Assembly: GCF_000148725.1 (NCBI RefSeq)
Contig: NZ_GL476300.1
Span: 142,813 to 184,236 of the forward strand
DNA: 41,424 nt
Direction: 5' to 3'
DNA from: Roseibium sp. TrichSKD4
Lineage (GTDB): Bacteria; Pseudomonadota; Alphaproteobacteria; Rhizobiales; Stappiaceae
The position numbers were made by a program, and so were the translations under genes. The notes under the pieces were generated by a model. The model was not told the DNA's origin. It saw only the letters and a list, made by a program, of their open reading frames with translations, and did not search any database. Positions 8,688 through 15,867 of the stretch are shown one piece after another. Position 1 is the stretch's first letter; the number at the start of each line of letters is the position of its first letter.

Positions 8688-9077
8688 ATTCGCAGCCTTG
8701 TCTTAAGCCTCGGATTTGTCATTTGCCTTCTGGGATGGGGGCAAACTTCGTTTGCGCAAAGCCGCGCGATTGAAGGACCACCTTATGAAAAGGACCTCAT
8801 GCGACTTTCAGAAATCCTTGGAGCGCTCCACTTCTTGCGTCCGCTTTGTGGCGGTGATGACACGCCTTCCTGGCGCACGCAAATGGAAGACCTGTTGGAA
8901 TCTGAGACGGAAGACGAAAAACGCCGCCGCCGATATATTGAGCGTTTCAACCAAGGATATCGCGGATTTTCCGCTATTTATCGCGACTGCACACCTTCGG
9001 CCCGTCTCGCAATGAGACAGTATGTGGAGGAAGGTGATTCAATTATTTCCAATGTGACAAGTCGCTATAGCCGTTAA
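8688..9077 (+). CDS. Exported TIGR02301-family protein, apparent ATT start
   Basis: The mature part (about residues 30-129) matches the TIGR02301 family of small exported alphaproteobacterial proteins of unknown function: YEKDLMRLSEILGALHFLRP, LCGGDD, RRRRYIERFNQGYRGF and IYRDCTPSARLAM. Upstream in the same frame is a clear signal peptide (RSLVLSLGFVICLLGWG ending TSFAQ), so translation must begin before the first internal Met at 8799. The frame opens after TAA at 8661-8663 and has no ATG, GTG or TTG before 8799. The best candidate is ATT at 8688, nine bases after AGGG. An ATG mutated or misread as ATT would explain this. The two Cys residues could form a periplasmic disulfide. Confidence 0.75.
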   Translation: MRSLVLSLGFVICLLGWGQTSFAQSRAIEGPPYEKDLMRLSEILGALHFLRPLCGGDDTPSWRTQMEDLLESETEDEKRRRRYIERFNQGYRGFSAIYRDCTPSARLAMRQYVEEGDSIISNVTSRYSR

Positions 9078-9273
9078 TCCCCACGCACCCGACGTCAGGC
9101 CTTACCCAATAGTTAACGGTTACAATCTATTCTGTGGGTTGGTATTAAGATTGTTTTCATATTCGCTATGCGTGCGTCGTTCGCGCGGCTAAAGTTTAGC
9201 CATGAGATTCGGATGCAACTGATTTGCAATCCCGTAAGTCAATGCGTGTCTTTTACGACCGGTAAGGAAGCGA

Positions 9274-9546
9274 ATGACAAACGATGAGTATGGTGACTTT
9301 GTCACTGAAGTAGAATACGCGGAAGATGAAGACATTCGGCGCGCTGCTCTCGGGTTTATTTCAGATGCCTGGGCTGAAGCAGTTGCCAATGGCGTTGATC
9401 CTGACGCGGTGGCCCATGCGGCAATGTTTACAGCCCTTGCCGATCTTGTCTCCACTTATGGAGAGGACGCCGTGGCAAAACTGGCTGAAGGCCTGCCTGA
9501 GCGGATCGCGCGCGGTGATTACACCGTAAACCGTGTCCTGCAGTAA
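9274..9546 (+). CDS. Small acidic protein of unknown function
   Basis: A 90-residue acidic, helical protein, beginning MTNDEYGDFVTEVEYAEDED and containing a region that looks like a repeat of amphipathic helices (WAEAVANGVDPDAVAHAAMF, TALADLVSTYGEDAVAKLAE). No signal peptide. Ribosome site AGGAAG precedes ATG 9274 at normal spacing. It is followed at once by two hairpins that separate it from the convergent LysE gene. I do not recognise the family. The coding call rests on the strong start, acidic composition and terminator placement. Confidence 0.75.
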   Translation: MTNDEYGDFVTEVEYAEDEDIRRAALGFISDAWAEAVANGVDPDAVAHAAMFTALADLVSTYGEDAVAKLAEGLPERIARGDYTVNRVLQ

Positions 9547-9564
9547 AAGCTCACCGCAGCTTTT
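9545..9564. terminator. Hairpin terminator between convergent genes
   Basis: AAAAGCT (9545-9551) pairs with AGCTTTT (9558-9564) around a six-base loop. The A run and T run make it usable in both directions. It overlaps the end of the small acidic protein gene. Confidence 0.6.
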
Positions 9565-9567
9565 CTA

Positions 9568-9589
9568 GGAAGTCGGATATCTGACTTCC
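9568..9589. terminator. Second hairpin between convergent genes
   Basis: GGAAGTC (9568-9574) pairs with GACTTCC (9583-9589). The 8-base loop itself contains the palindrome GATATC. There is no clean T run, so it may support the neighbouring terminator or be a separate structure. Confidence 0.45.
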
Positions 9590-9599
9590 AATGTGTCTG

Positions 9600-10268
9600 T
9601 TAAACCATCCCAAACACCAGATCGACATAGATCGCGACACCGAAGCAGATCAGAATGGTACCGGCAATTCGGTTTGCTCGGTCCAGCCATGCGTCATTGA
9701 TCTTGTCCTTAAAGCGCGCGACTAGCGCGGATAATCCTGCCCACCATGATGTCGCGCCGAGCGCAACACCAATAACCATTACAGCTGCACCCACATGATC
9801 GCCGTGCGCCGGTCGCCACTCTCCAAGTGCGCCCATGATGGCGACAAACCCAAAAGCGGCTCCTGGATTGGTCAGCACCATAAAGAACGCGACAGCCATA
9901 TCGCCTCCAACTTTCGGAGCCGGAGTGTCTGCACCGTCCGTATCACTGATCAAATGAGGGTGCGTGGCAAACACCTTGAGACCGAAAAGGATCAAGACCA
10001 ACCCGCCAACGATCCGGATCAGGTCAAATTGACTGTCCAAAAAAGTGGTAACGGCAGATACGCCAAAAACGGCGACCGAGGCGTATATGACATCTGCGAG
10101 GACTGCGCCCAGTCCGACAGTTAGCCCATTGCGAATACCTTGCTGAGCTGCATGCTGGATGGCCATGACGTTAACCGGCCCAACCGGAGCTGTGGTAAGA
10201 ATTCCGATGACGAACCCTATAAGAGCGTATTCCAACAGCGTCACGCGGCCATCCTTTGTTTGAGGCAC
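9600..10268 (-). CDS. LysE/RhtB-family exporter
   Basis: A multi-spanning inner-membrane protein of the LysE translocator type, which exports amino acids or related small molecules. The N-terminal segment GFVIGILTTAPVGPVNVM has the family's PGP-like turn (APVGPVN). Further hydrophobic segments lie at GLTVGLGAVLADVIYASVAV, IVGGLVLILFGLKVF, AVAFFMVLTNPGAAFGF, VMVIGVALGATSWWAGL and AGTILICFGVAIYVDLVFG, giving six in all. The substrate is unknown. The first Met is at 10268, but GTG at 10244 (VTLLEYALIG), seven bases after AAGGA, may be the true start. It converges with the gene at 9274. Confidence 0.85.
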   Translation of the reverse strand: MPQTKDGRVTLLEYALIGFVIGILTTAPVGPVNVMAIQHAAQQGIRNGLTVGLGAVLADVIYASVAVFGVSAVTTFLDSQFDLIRIVGGLVLILFGLKVFATHPHLISDTDGADTPAPKVGGDMAVAFFMVLTNPGAAFGFVAIMGALGEWRPAHGDHVGAAVMVIGVALGATSWWAGLSALVARFKDKINDAWLDRANRIAGTILICFGVAIYVDLVFGMV

Positions 10269-10406
10269 CCTGAAGAAAGGCTTCTGGATAACGGGCCTTC
10301 AGCTGGCAGGCAAGAAACTCCCCGGTTTTGGATTTGAATGTCGCACCACGGTGATGACCATGTATAACACTGCCGTTGATAGCTTGTTGCACTGGGAGTT
10401 GCGTTG

Positions 10407-11105
10407 ATGAAATCCGTGTTATTGGCGGCACCCTTTTTGCTTGGCCTTGGTGTGGCTGTCGCTATGGCCAAACCCGCACAGCTGGACGACAAGGGCGTGA
10501 AGCCGCTTGAGGTTCCGACAACAACGATCATACCAACGCAAGAGCTATCGGAAGACGGCTCTGTTTCCCCATCCGAGACAATCGAAAACAAAAAGGCGGA
10601 TGAAGAGTTCAAGGCTGCCAAACCGCTCGACACCGGCCCTGCACCCGAGGTCATGTACGACACCAGCGCTTTGCCGCGCCCGGTTGCCAGAATGCGCTCG
10701 CAATTGATGGATGCGGCGCTCAGCGGCGATGCAGAGCGTTTGCGCATGGTCTTTGAAAGCAACGAGGTTCCGCCCACGCTCTCCTTTGTTGCCATTGATA
10801 ATCCCATCGACTTCATCAAGGAAAGCTCAGGAGACGGGGAAGGCCGGGAGGTGCTCGCAATCTTGGCAGATGTTCTTGATGCCGGATTCGTGCATGTGGA
10901 TGTTGGCACGGCTCAAGAAATGTATGTTTGGCCGTATTTTGCCCGCTATCCGCTTCACAAACTCACTCCAGAGCAAAAAGTGGAAATGTTCCGCATTGTC
11001 ACATCGGGCGACTTTGCTGAAATGGAACTGAATGGCGTTTGGCTGTTTTATCGGGTCGGGATCGGCCCGGACGGAACGCTCCACTATTTCGTTGCAGGAG
11101 AATAA
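10407..11105 (+). CDS. Exported protein of unknown function
   Basis: A 232-residue protein with a clear signal peptide (MKSVLLAAPFLLGLGVAVAM, cleavage likely near AMA-KPA). A low-complexity Thr/Glu/Pro stretch (about residues 30-75) is followed by a folded C-terminal part containing LPRPVARMRSQLMDAALSGD, EVLAILADVLDAGFVHVD and VWPYFARYPLHKLTPEQK, and ending in a beta hairpin (GVWLFYRVGIGPDGTLHYFV). Probably periplasmic; I do not know the family. Start ATG 10407 follows GGGAG by nine bases. Its stop is seven bases from the end of the convergent btaB. Confidence 0.75.
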   Translation: MKSVLLAAPFLLGLGVAVAMAKPAQLDDKGVKPLEVPTTTIIPTQELSEDGSVSPSETIENKKADEEFKAAKPLDTGPAPEVMYDTSALPRPVARMRSQLMDAALSGDAERLRMVFESNEVPPTLSFVAIDNPIDFIKESSGDGEGREVLAILADVLDAGFVHVDVGTAQEMYVWPYFARYPLHKLTPEQKVEMFRIVTSGDFAEMELNGVWLFYRVGIGPDGTLHYFVAGE

Positions 11106-11111
11106 GAGCAC

Positions 11112-11765
11112 CTATCTACGTCGCAGCTCTGCATAAACAGCGTAGCCACGATAAAGCGGTGCAAATTTCAAGTCCGCTGAATGTACCTCGGCAAGAGATG
11201 ACAGTTCCGACTGCAGGTCGGCACGTGGCGTGACGTGGAACCCATTCAACCACTTGAACAACAGGCCGCGAAACCAGCTGGGCAAGCGCTCCTGCTGACC
11301 AAAATCCACAATCGAAATCTTGCCTTCACCGGATAGATTAGCAAGGCCGGTTTGAAGCGCCTCTCGCCAAATCGGCATCATGGACAGGGTATAGGAGTAG
11401 AACACGCGACTGTAAGCATCTGGCCCGAAGCCAGAAACCGCAGGCGCGTTGGATGCATCACCCTGTATCAGTTTAATCCGGTTGCTATATCCGGCCTTTT
11501 CGATGTTCTTCCTCGCCGTTGCCAGCATTTGATCAGAAATATCGAGCCCGAAGAATTGCGCACTCGGGTATCTCTTGGCAGCCGCGATCAGGTTCCGCCC
11601 GGTTCCACAGCCAAGCTCCAGAACAGTGCCGCCCTCTGGCACATCCAGCTGATTGATCAGATGGTCGCGGCCTAGAAGATAATATTTGCGCGTCAGATCA
11701 TAAAAATAGCGCTGGTTCTGATAGATGGCATCCATCAACCCGGCGGTGTCTGTTCCCGCAGTCAT
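11112..11765 (-). CDS. btaB: Betaine lipid N-methyltransferase BtaB (DGTS synthesis)
   Basis: BtaB trimethylates diacylglyceryl-homoserine to give the betaine lipid DGTS, using S-adenosylmethionine. The 217-residue protein is a class I methyltransferase with motif I VLELGCGTGRNL near residue 47, FFGLDISDQM after strand 2 and ISIVDFGQQ near residue 150. The assignment to BtaB rests on its tight coupling to btaA: btaA ends at 11769 and btaB starts at 11765, a gap of three bases on the same strand. The opening YQNQRYFYDLTRKYYLLGRD suits this group. Alone it would be only a generic methyltransferase. Confidence 0.88.
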   Translation of the reverse strand: MTAGTDTAGLMDAIYQNQRYFYDLTRKYYLLGRDHLINQLDVPEGGTVLELGCGTGRNLIAAAKRYPSAQFFGLDISDQMLATARKNIEKAGYSNRIKLIQGDASNAPAVSGFGPDAYSRVFYSYTLSMMPIWREALQTGLANLSGEGKISIVDFGQQERLPSWFRGLLFKWLNGFHVTPRADLQSELSSLAEVHSADLKFAPLYRGYAVYAELRRR

Positions 11766-11768
11766 GGC

Positions 11769-13031
11769 TTATCCGTTGTAGACGTAAAGATGGAAGCCGC
11801 CGTAAATCGAAGACCGGTCCTTGCGACCAAGCACCAGGCTTTCGTCTTCTTCATAAGTCCACTGATCCAGTGTCTCGTCGGCCACACGCCCGGGTAACAA
11901 GGTCGGCTCTGCGGCCGTGCGGAAGATTACCCGCGCACCAGGACGCGCTGTTCGTGTGATTTCAGACCATAACGCGTTCAATTGTGCGTCTGTCATCCAG
12001 TCCTGAGCATCCAGCAGCACATAAGCATCCAGACTGTTGTCTGCTTCATGTTGCAGATGCTCTGTGAAGTTCCGATTGAGAACCCGAACCCGTCCTGCCC
12101 TCGCTCGAATAGTCTCAAAATGCTGCCGCTTCAAATAGGGCGGCAGAGGACCAGCTGGACCTGAAGTTTCTTCACGCGGTGCATATCCGCGGCTGAAGGC
12201 CTGCCAGGCAAAATAGTTGTCCTGAATAGAAAAATCGCAGGCCAGCTTTTCAAGGCGCTGTCGCAGCACGGCAGACATATCCCCATCGGCATTGGCAGAG
12301 ACAAGCGCATCATACTGTGCAGGCGGAATGCCAAGACCGTAGAGAGACATCTTCTTGGACGTTGCCCAGCGCACGAGACGCTTGTCGAACAACGGTGCCA
12401 AAGCCGTATCAAAGTAGCTGCGCTGTTCCTCAAGCGTCTTGGCGCGCACCATGTGCTTGGGGTCAATGCCATACATGCGAGCGATGAAGTGACCGATGCC
12501 AATGAAATAGCCCAGCAAGCCATGGTGGTAGAGATCGCGCGAGAAAAGGGTAATTCGTTTGCGCCCCCACCCTGAGAAGCTTCGCCCTTCCCAGTAAGAC
12601 CGAGTGTCCGGATCAAGTTGTTCTGCCAAAAAGCGCTCATAGGCTGCGATGTTGGCCTTTTCGTCCGCTTCGCCAAAGAACCGGTAGAATGTATCGTAGT
12701 TTGGCAGGTTTTTCGCTGCTGTCAGTTTTAGCCGGCCAAGGGCGACATGCGCCCGGTTAAGGTCAACAGCTGTGATCTGCGCCGGGTTGGCCGTGAGGTA
12801 GGACATGACATTGCAGCCGCCTGAGGCGATCGTCACCATACGGCTGTCTTCCTTCAGGCGCAGCGCCTTCATGTCCACTTCTGGATCTTCCCAGATTTGC
12901 GGGTAAACTAGCCCCTTGAAGGCAAAGGTGAAGAGGCGCTCCAGCATTCCATCGCGCGAGGTTGCGCTTGACCGGTGTACCGCGTTTTGCAAACGCGCCT
13001 TCGATGCTGTCAGAGTGCTATTCGCCATCAT
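11769..13031 (-). CDS. btaA: S-adenosylmethionine:diacylglycerol 3-amino-3-carboxypropyltransferase BtaA
   Basis: BtaA transfers the aminocarboxypropyl group of S-adenosylmethionine to diacylglycerol, the first step to the phosphorus-free membrane lipid DGTS. The 420-residue protein belongs to the DUF3419/BtaA family: FKGLVYPQIWEDPEVDMKAL near the N-terminus, the SAM-binding region VTIASGGCNVMSYL, ITAVDLNRAHVALGRLKL, SLYGLGIPPAQY and a C-terminal YVLLDAQDWM / WSEITRTARPGARVIFRTA methyltransferase-like part. GGAGGGG precedes two adjacent ATG codons (13031 and 13028); the second has the better spacing. In Rhizobium this gene pair is induced by phosphate starvation through PhoB, and a candidate Pho box lies upstream. 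Confidence 0.93.
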   Translation of the reverse strand: MMANSTLTASKARLQNAVHRSSATSRDGMLERLFTFAFKGLVYPQIWEDPEVDMKALRLKEDSRMVTIASGGCNVMSYLTANPAQITAVDLNRAHVALGRLKLTAAKNLPNYDTFYRFFGEADEKANIAAYERFLAEQLDPDTRSYWEGRSFSGWGRKRITLFSRDLYHHGLLGYFIGIGHFIARMYGIDPKHMVRAKTLEEQRSYFDTALAPLFDKRLVRWATSKKMSLYGLGIPPAQYDALVSANADGDMSAVLRQRLEKLACDFSIQDNYFAWQAFSRGYAPREETSGPAGPLPPYLKRQHFETIRARAGRVRVLNRNFTEHLQHEADNSLDAYVLLDAQDWMTDAQLNALWSEITRTARPGARVIFRTAAEPTLLPGRVADETLDQWTYEEDESLVLGRKDRSSIYGGFHLYVYNG

Positions 13032-13083
13032 CCCCTCCGATTCAAAATCTTAACTTGCTAAGGAGATGCGATACGGGACTGTG

Positions 13084-13101
13084 ACGACAGTTTGGTGACG
13101 C
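13084..13101 (-). promoter_or_regulatory. Candidate Pho box of btaA
   Basis: Read towards btaA, the sequence is GCGTCAC-CAAA-CTGTCGT. Two seven-base half-sites are separated by four bases, as in PhoB boxes (CTGTCAT repeated every 11 bases). The second half matches six of seven positions, the first only four of seven. It lies about 53 bases upstream of the start codon. Suggestive only. Confidence 0.45.
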
Positions 13102-13140
13102 CCGGGCCTTTCCGGCATAGTTCGTCACATTATTCAGGCA

Positions 13141-13172
13141 ATAAAAAAGCCCCGATTGGTTCGAGGCCTTAT
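13141..13172 (-). terminator. Terminator of the L,D-transpeptidase gene
   Basis: On the minus strand AAGGCCTCGA pairs with TCGGGGCTT, with one bulge and one mismatch, and is followed by TTTTTTATT. It lies just after the stop of the 13201-14460 gene and isolates it from btaA. Confidence 0.7.
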
Positions 13173-13200
13173 TGTAGTCATTAGATGAATTGCCGCGCGA

Positions 13201-14460
13201 TCAGCGGGTGACCACCACAAAATCGGTTCCCAGCCCAGTGTTCCGGGCGTAACTGCGATCCGTTATAATCAGCGAGCTGCCGGGAGTGAGCATTTTGGAC
13301 AGCCGCTCCCGAACATCTTTCGGCATGACCAGTCTGTCCAGCACCTTTTCCGGACGTCCACCGCGATCACCTTCTGCAGGCAGCGCAATCCAGTCCACAG
13401 ACAGATCACCTTGCTCAAAGTCCAGAGCCGTGAAGACATGTGTTCCGATGTCCGCTTCCGGATCTTTCACAAACACCGGAGCTTGATAGATGTCCCGAAA
13501 CTTGCGGCGCACCCGAATGGTCGCATTTGGCACGTTCTCATACCCGACCTCACTGTAGAGGTGGTTCAAGAATGCGGGCGTGAGCTCGTCGGAGATCGGC
13601 AGATCAGCCTCTTCCTGATAGAGGCGCATGGCAGCCCGTGTTTTGCGCCCGATGACGCCATCGACTGGGCCAGCATTGTACCCCATTTCATTCAAGAGTT
13701 TTTGAAGCGTGCGGGCGTGTTGATGCTTGCTGTCCAGCGTCACAATCATGCGCAGAGGCTTGTCAAAATGCGGGTTTTCCGGAATTTGCAGCTGCGCCGC
13801 CGCGTTGGCAGTCGAACTGTCGTCCAGAGCGCCGCGCAAGGGTTGCTGCACGCTTTCGCTTTCAGAAAGACTTGCAACCGTCGTGCGATAATCCCCCGGC
13901 TGGATCAGCCCGCGATGTCGGACTTGTGTCGGCTTGACCAATTCTTTGGTGACAACCACATGATGGCCGCGACTGGTTTGCGAATAGAGGTTCTTGGCAA
14001 ATTCGCGCGGCAACCGCACACAACCTTGAGAGGCAGGATACCCCGGCAAACGCCCTTCATGCAGGGCAATGCCGGACCAGGTCAGGCGCTGCATATAGGG
14101 CATCGGCGCATTGTCATAGAGATTGGAAAAGTGGCGTTTGCGCTTTTCCAAAATGGAAAAGACGCCCGTTGGCGTTGAATGCCCCTTCTTGCCGGACGAA
14201 ATTGGGGTCACCTCAACAAGATTAGCGCCGCGATAAACGCTCAGTTTTTGCTCATCGAGTGAGACGACCATATGCAGCGGATCATTCGGAGACGGAGCAA
14301 CGTCGGATTTCTGCTCGGATTTGGATTTGACCTCCTCAAGCGTCGGCAAAGGTGCGGCGTGCGCAGGTGCCAAAAAGGCCAGACTGACTGCACCCAAGAG
14401 CAAAAGCTTGCCTGTTGTCTTGCGCAAAAACCGTGAAGTCAAAGAGGTTTCCGTACTCAT
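13201..14460 (-). CDS. L,D-transpeptidase (YkuD) with peptidoglycan-binding domain
   Basis: L,D-transpeptidases form 3-3 crosslinks or attach proteins in peptidoglycan. The 419-residue protein has a signal peptide (GKLLLLGAVSLAFLAPAHA, residues about 17-35). A YkuD domain at about 62-171 carries STPTGVFSI and the active-site signature HEGRLPGYPASQGCVRL, with His134 and catalytic Cys147. A PG_binding_1 domain at about 248-290 includes LLNEMGYNAGPVDGVIGRKT. The C-terminal 110 residues end in LIITDRSYARNTGLGTDFVV, typical of alphaproteobacterial members. It acts in the periplasm. It is a single gene with its own terminator; 158 bases upstream lies the end of the XRE gene. Confidence 0.93.
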   Translation of the reverse strand: MSTETSLTSRFLRKTTGKLLLLGAVSLAFLAPAHAAPLPTLEEVKSKSEQKSDVAPSPNDPLHMVVSLDEQKLSVYRGANLVEVTPISSGKKGHSTPTGVFSILEKRKRHFSNLYDNAPMPYMQRLTWSGIALHEGRLPGYPASQGCVRLPREFAKNLYSQTSRGHHVVVTKELVKPTQVRHRGLIQPGDYRTTVASLSESESVQQPLRGALDDSSTANAAAQLQIPENPHFDKPLRMIVTLDSKHQHARTLQKLLNEMGYNAGPVDGVIGRKTRAAMRLYQEEADLPISDELTPAFLNHLYSEVGYENVPNATIRVRRKFRDIYQAPVFVKDPEADIGTHVFTALDFEQGDLSVDWIALPAEGDRGGRPEKVLDRLVMPKDVRERLSKMLTPGSSLIITDRSYARNTGLGTDFVVVTR

Positions 14461-14618
14461 TACAAATCACCCACCCCAAGGAACCTGAACCCAAACCGTC
14501 CATTTATCCAGAATGAAAGCTTACCCCGGACTTCTGTATTTTGGGTTATTGGACAAGGTTACCGAAACCTTTGCCAATGAGATTTTCACTAAGGTTTTAT
14601 GAACCAGAGCTGAATAGC

Positions 14619-15497
14619 TCAAGTCACGTTGTCCGGCGCGCTGCGATTTAAAGCAAATTCAGAGAGTAACCTTGTGATAGCATCAGCTGCGCTTCGAGCA
14701 TCAACACCGCAATCACGAACCAGTTGATCGAAGTGTCGTGTCAGTGCTTCGACCTGACGTTTTTCCCTGAATACGAGATAGTGCTGTCCGATGTAGACGA
14801 CAGCCAATAAGGGGCCGAAAATCGTGACCGGAGCCGAATAAACGCGCTTTGGATCCCAAAAATAGAGCCGCAGCGACGGATAGAGCTTTTCGCAACGCTC
14901 AGCCATCATCTCTAGCTGCTCCATTCGTGCCTGTGCAGGTAGTTCATTCCAGTAGCCCTCACCTGTGGCCAGATCTCTGATCTGCTGAATCGAGCAGCAG
15001 ATTTCGTAGTCAGACCCAGGCCGCATAAGCCAGTTTTCCCTCGCTCGCATGGCCGTAACGGCTTGTGCCGGGGTTTTGTCGAGAAACTGGGTGTACTCGT
15101 ACTCCAGCACGGTGTCAGTCTTTAGGATCTCCGGAATTGTGGACGGTACATAGCGGATCTTGTAGCCCGCCGCTTCGCGATGCCATTCTTCAATCTGAAT
15201 GTCCGCAAAGGTCTGGTCCGCTTCAGTTACACGAAAGGAAGATTCCAGAAGGTCAGCTGTGGTTTCGCTCCGATCGCTCAATCCAAGCAACCAATCGGAA
15301 CTAACGGAAAGAGCCATAGCGCATTCTGCAGCTAGATGAGCATTTGGTAACCGTCCGTCATCTTCGGACAGAATCTGAGCAATCGTAGAACGATCCACCC
15401 CGCATTGACGAGCCAATGCGCTTTTACTGAGGCCTCGACGCTCCATCGCCTCTATCAGACGAGTACGATATAATGCCGACCTTTCCCTCTTATCCAT
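14619..15497 (-). CDS. XRE-type transcriptional regulator with unknown sensor domain
   Basis: The N-terminal 75 residues form a helix-turn-helix of the Cro/CI type: LIEAMERRGLSKSALARQCG, VDRSTIAQILSEDDGRLPN and ALSVSSDWLLGLSD. The remaining 215 residues have no motif I can name. They are hydrophobic in places (YSAPVTIFGPLLAVVYIGQH) and rich in aromatic residues, which suits a ligand- or peptide-sensing domain. Length 292 residues. The gene is divergent from the DUF2061 gene at 15625 across 127 AT-rich bases, where its own operator and promoters probably lie. Its targets are unknown; autoregulation or control of the divergent gene is the simplest guess. Confidence 0.85.
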   Translation of the reverse strand: MDKRERSALYRTRLIEAMERRGLSKSALARQCGVDRSTIAQILSEDDGRLPNAHLAAECAMALSVSSDWLLGLSDRSETTADLLESSFRVTEADQTFADIQIEEWHREAAGYKIRYVPSTIPEILKTDTVLEYEYTQFLDKTPAQAVTAMRARENWLMRPGSDYEICCSIQQIRDLATGEGYWNELPAQARMEQLEMMAERCEKLYPSLRLYFWDPKRVYSAPVTIFGPLLAVVYIGQHYLVFREKRQVEALTRHFDQLVRDCGVDARSAADAITRLLSEFALNRSAPDNVT

Positions 15498-15624
15498 TAA
15501 CTTTCTCCCGCTTGTTTATAATTATCATCAAACGAGATTTTTTGGAGATAAATTACATTATTCCCGCGATCCAGTCGCCCGCGCTATCACCTACCCAACC
15601 TTTTAGTAAATGCGGCGTACAAAA

Positions 15625-15855
15625 ATGGAAACTTCGAAAAGAACTTTGCTGAAATCTGTGACCTGGCAGGGGGTCGGAGTGTTCACAATGACGATACTGA
15701 GCTACCCACACACGGGGTCTGTTGTTGCAGCAATAACACTGGCTGTATCGTCTTGCTCGCTTGGCTTTGTTACATTTTTTCTTCACGAGCGCTTATGGAA
15801 CCACGTCAGCTGGGGCATGACACACCCCAGCGAACGCACAAAAGCGTTGGATTGA
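15625..15855 (+). CDS. DUF2061 small membrane protein
   Basis: A 76-residue protein matching DUF2061: it begins METSKRTLLKSVTWQGVGVF, has two membrane segments (GVGVFTMTILSYPHTGSVVA; ITLAVSSCSLGFVTFFL) and ends in HERLWNHVSWG, the family's conserved tail. Function unknown. Start ATG 15625 matches the family N-terminus; an upstream ATG at 15610 is in frame but less likely. Its stop is 12 bases from the end of the convergent amidohydrolase gene, and it is divergent from the XRE regulator. Confidence 0.85.
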   Translation: METSKRTLLKSVTWQGVGVFTMTILSYPHTGSVVAAITLAVSSCSLGFVTFFLHERLWNHVSWGMTHPSERTKALD

Positions 15856-15867
15856 TCAATGTAGCAA

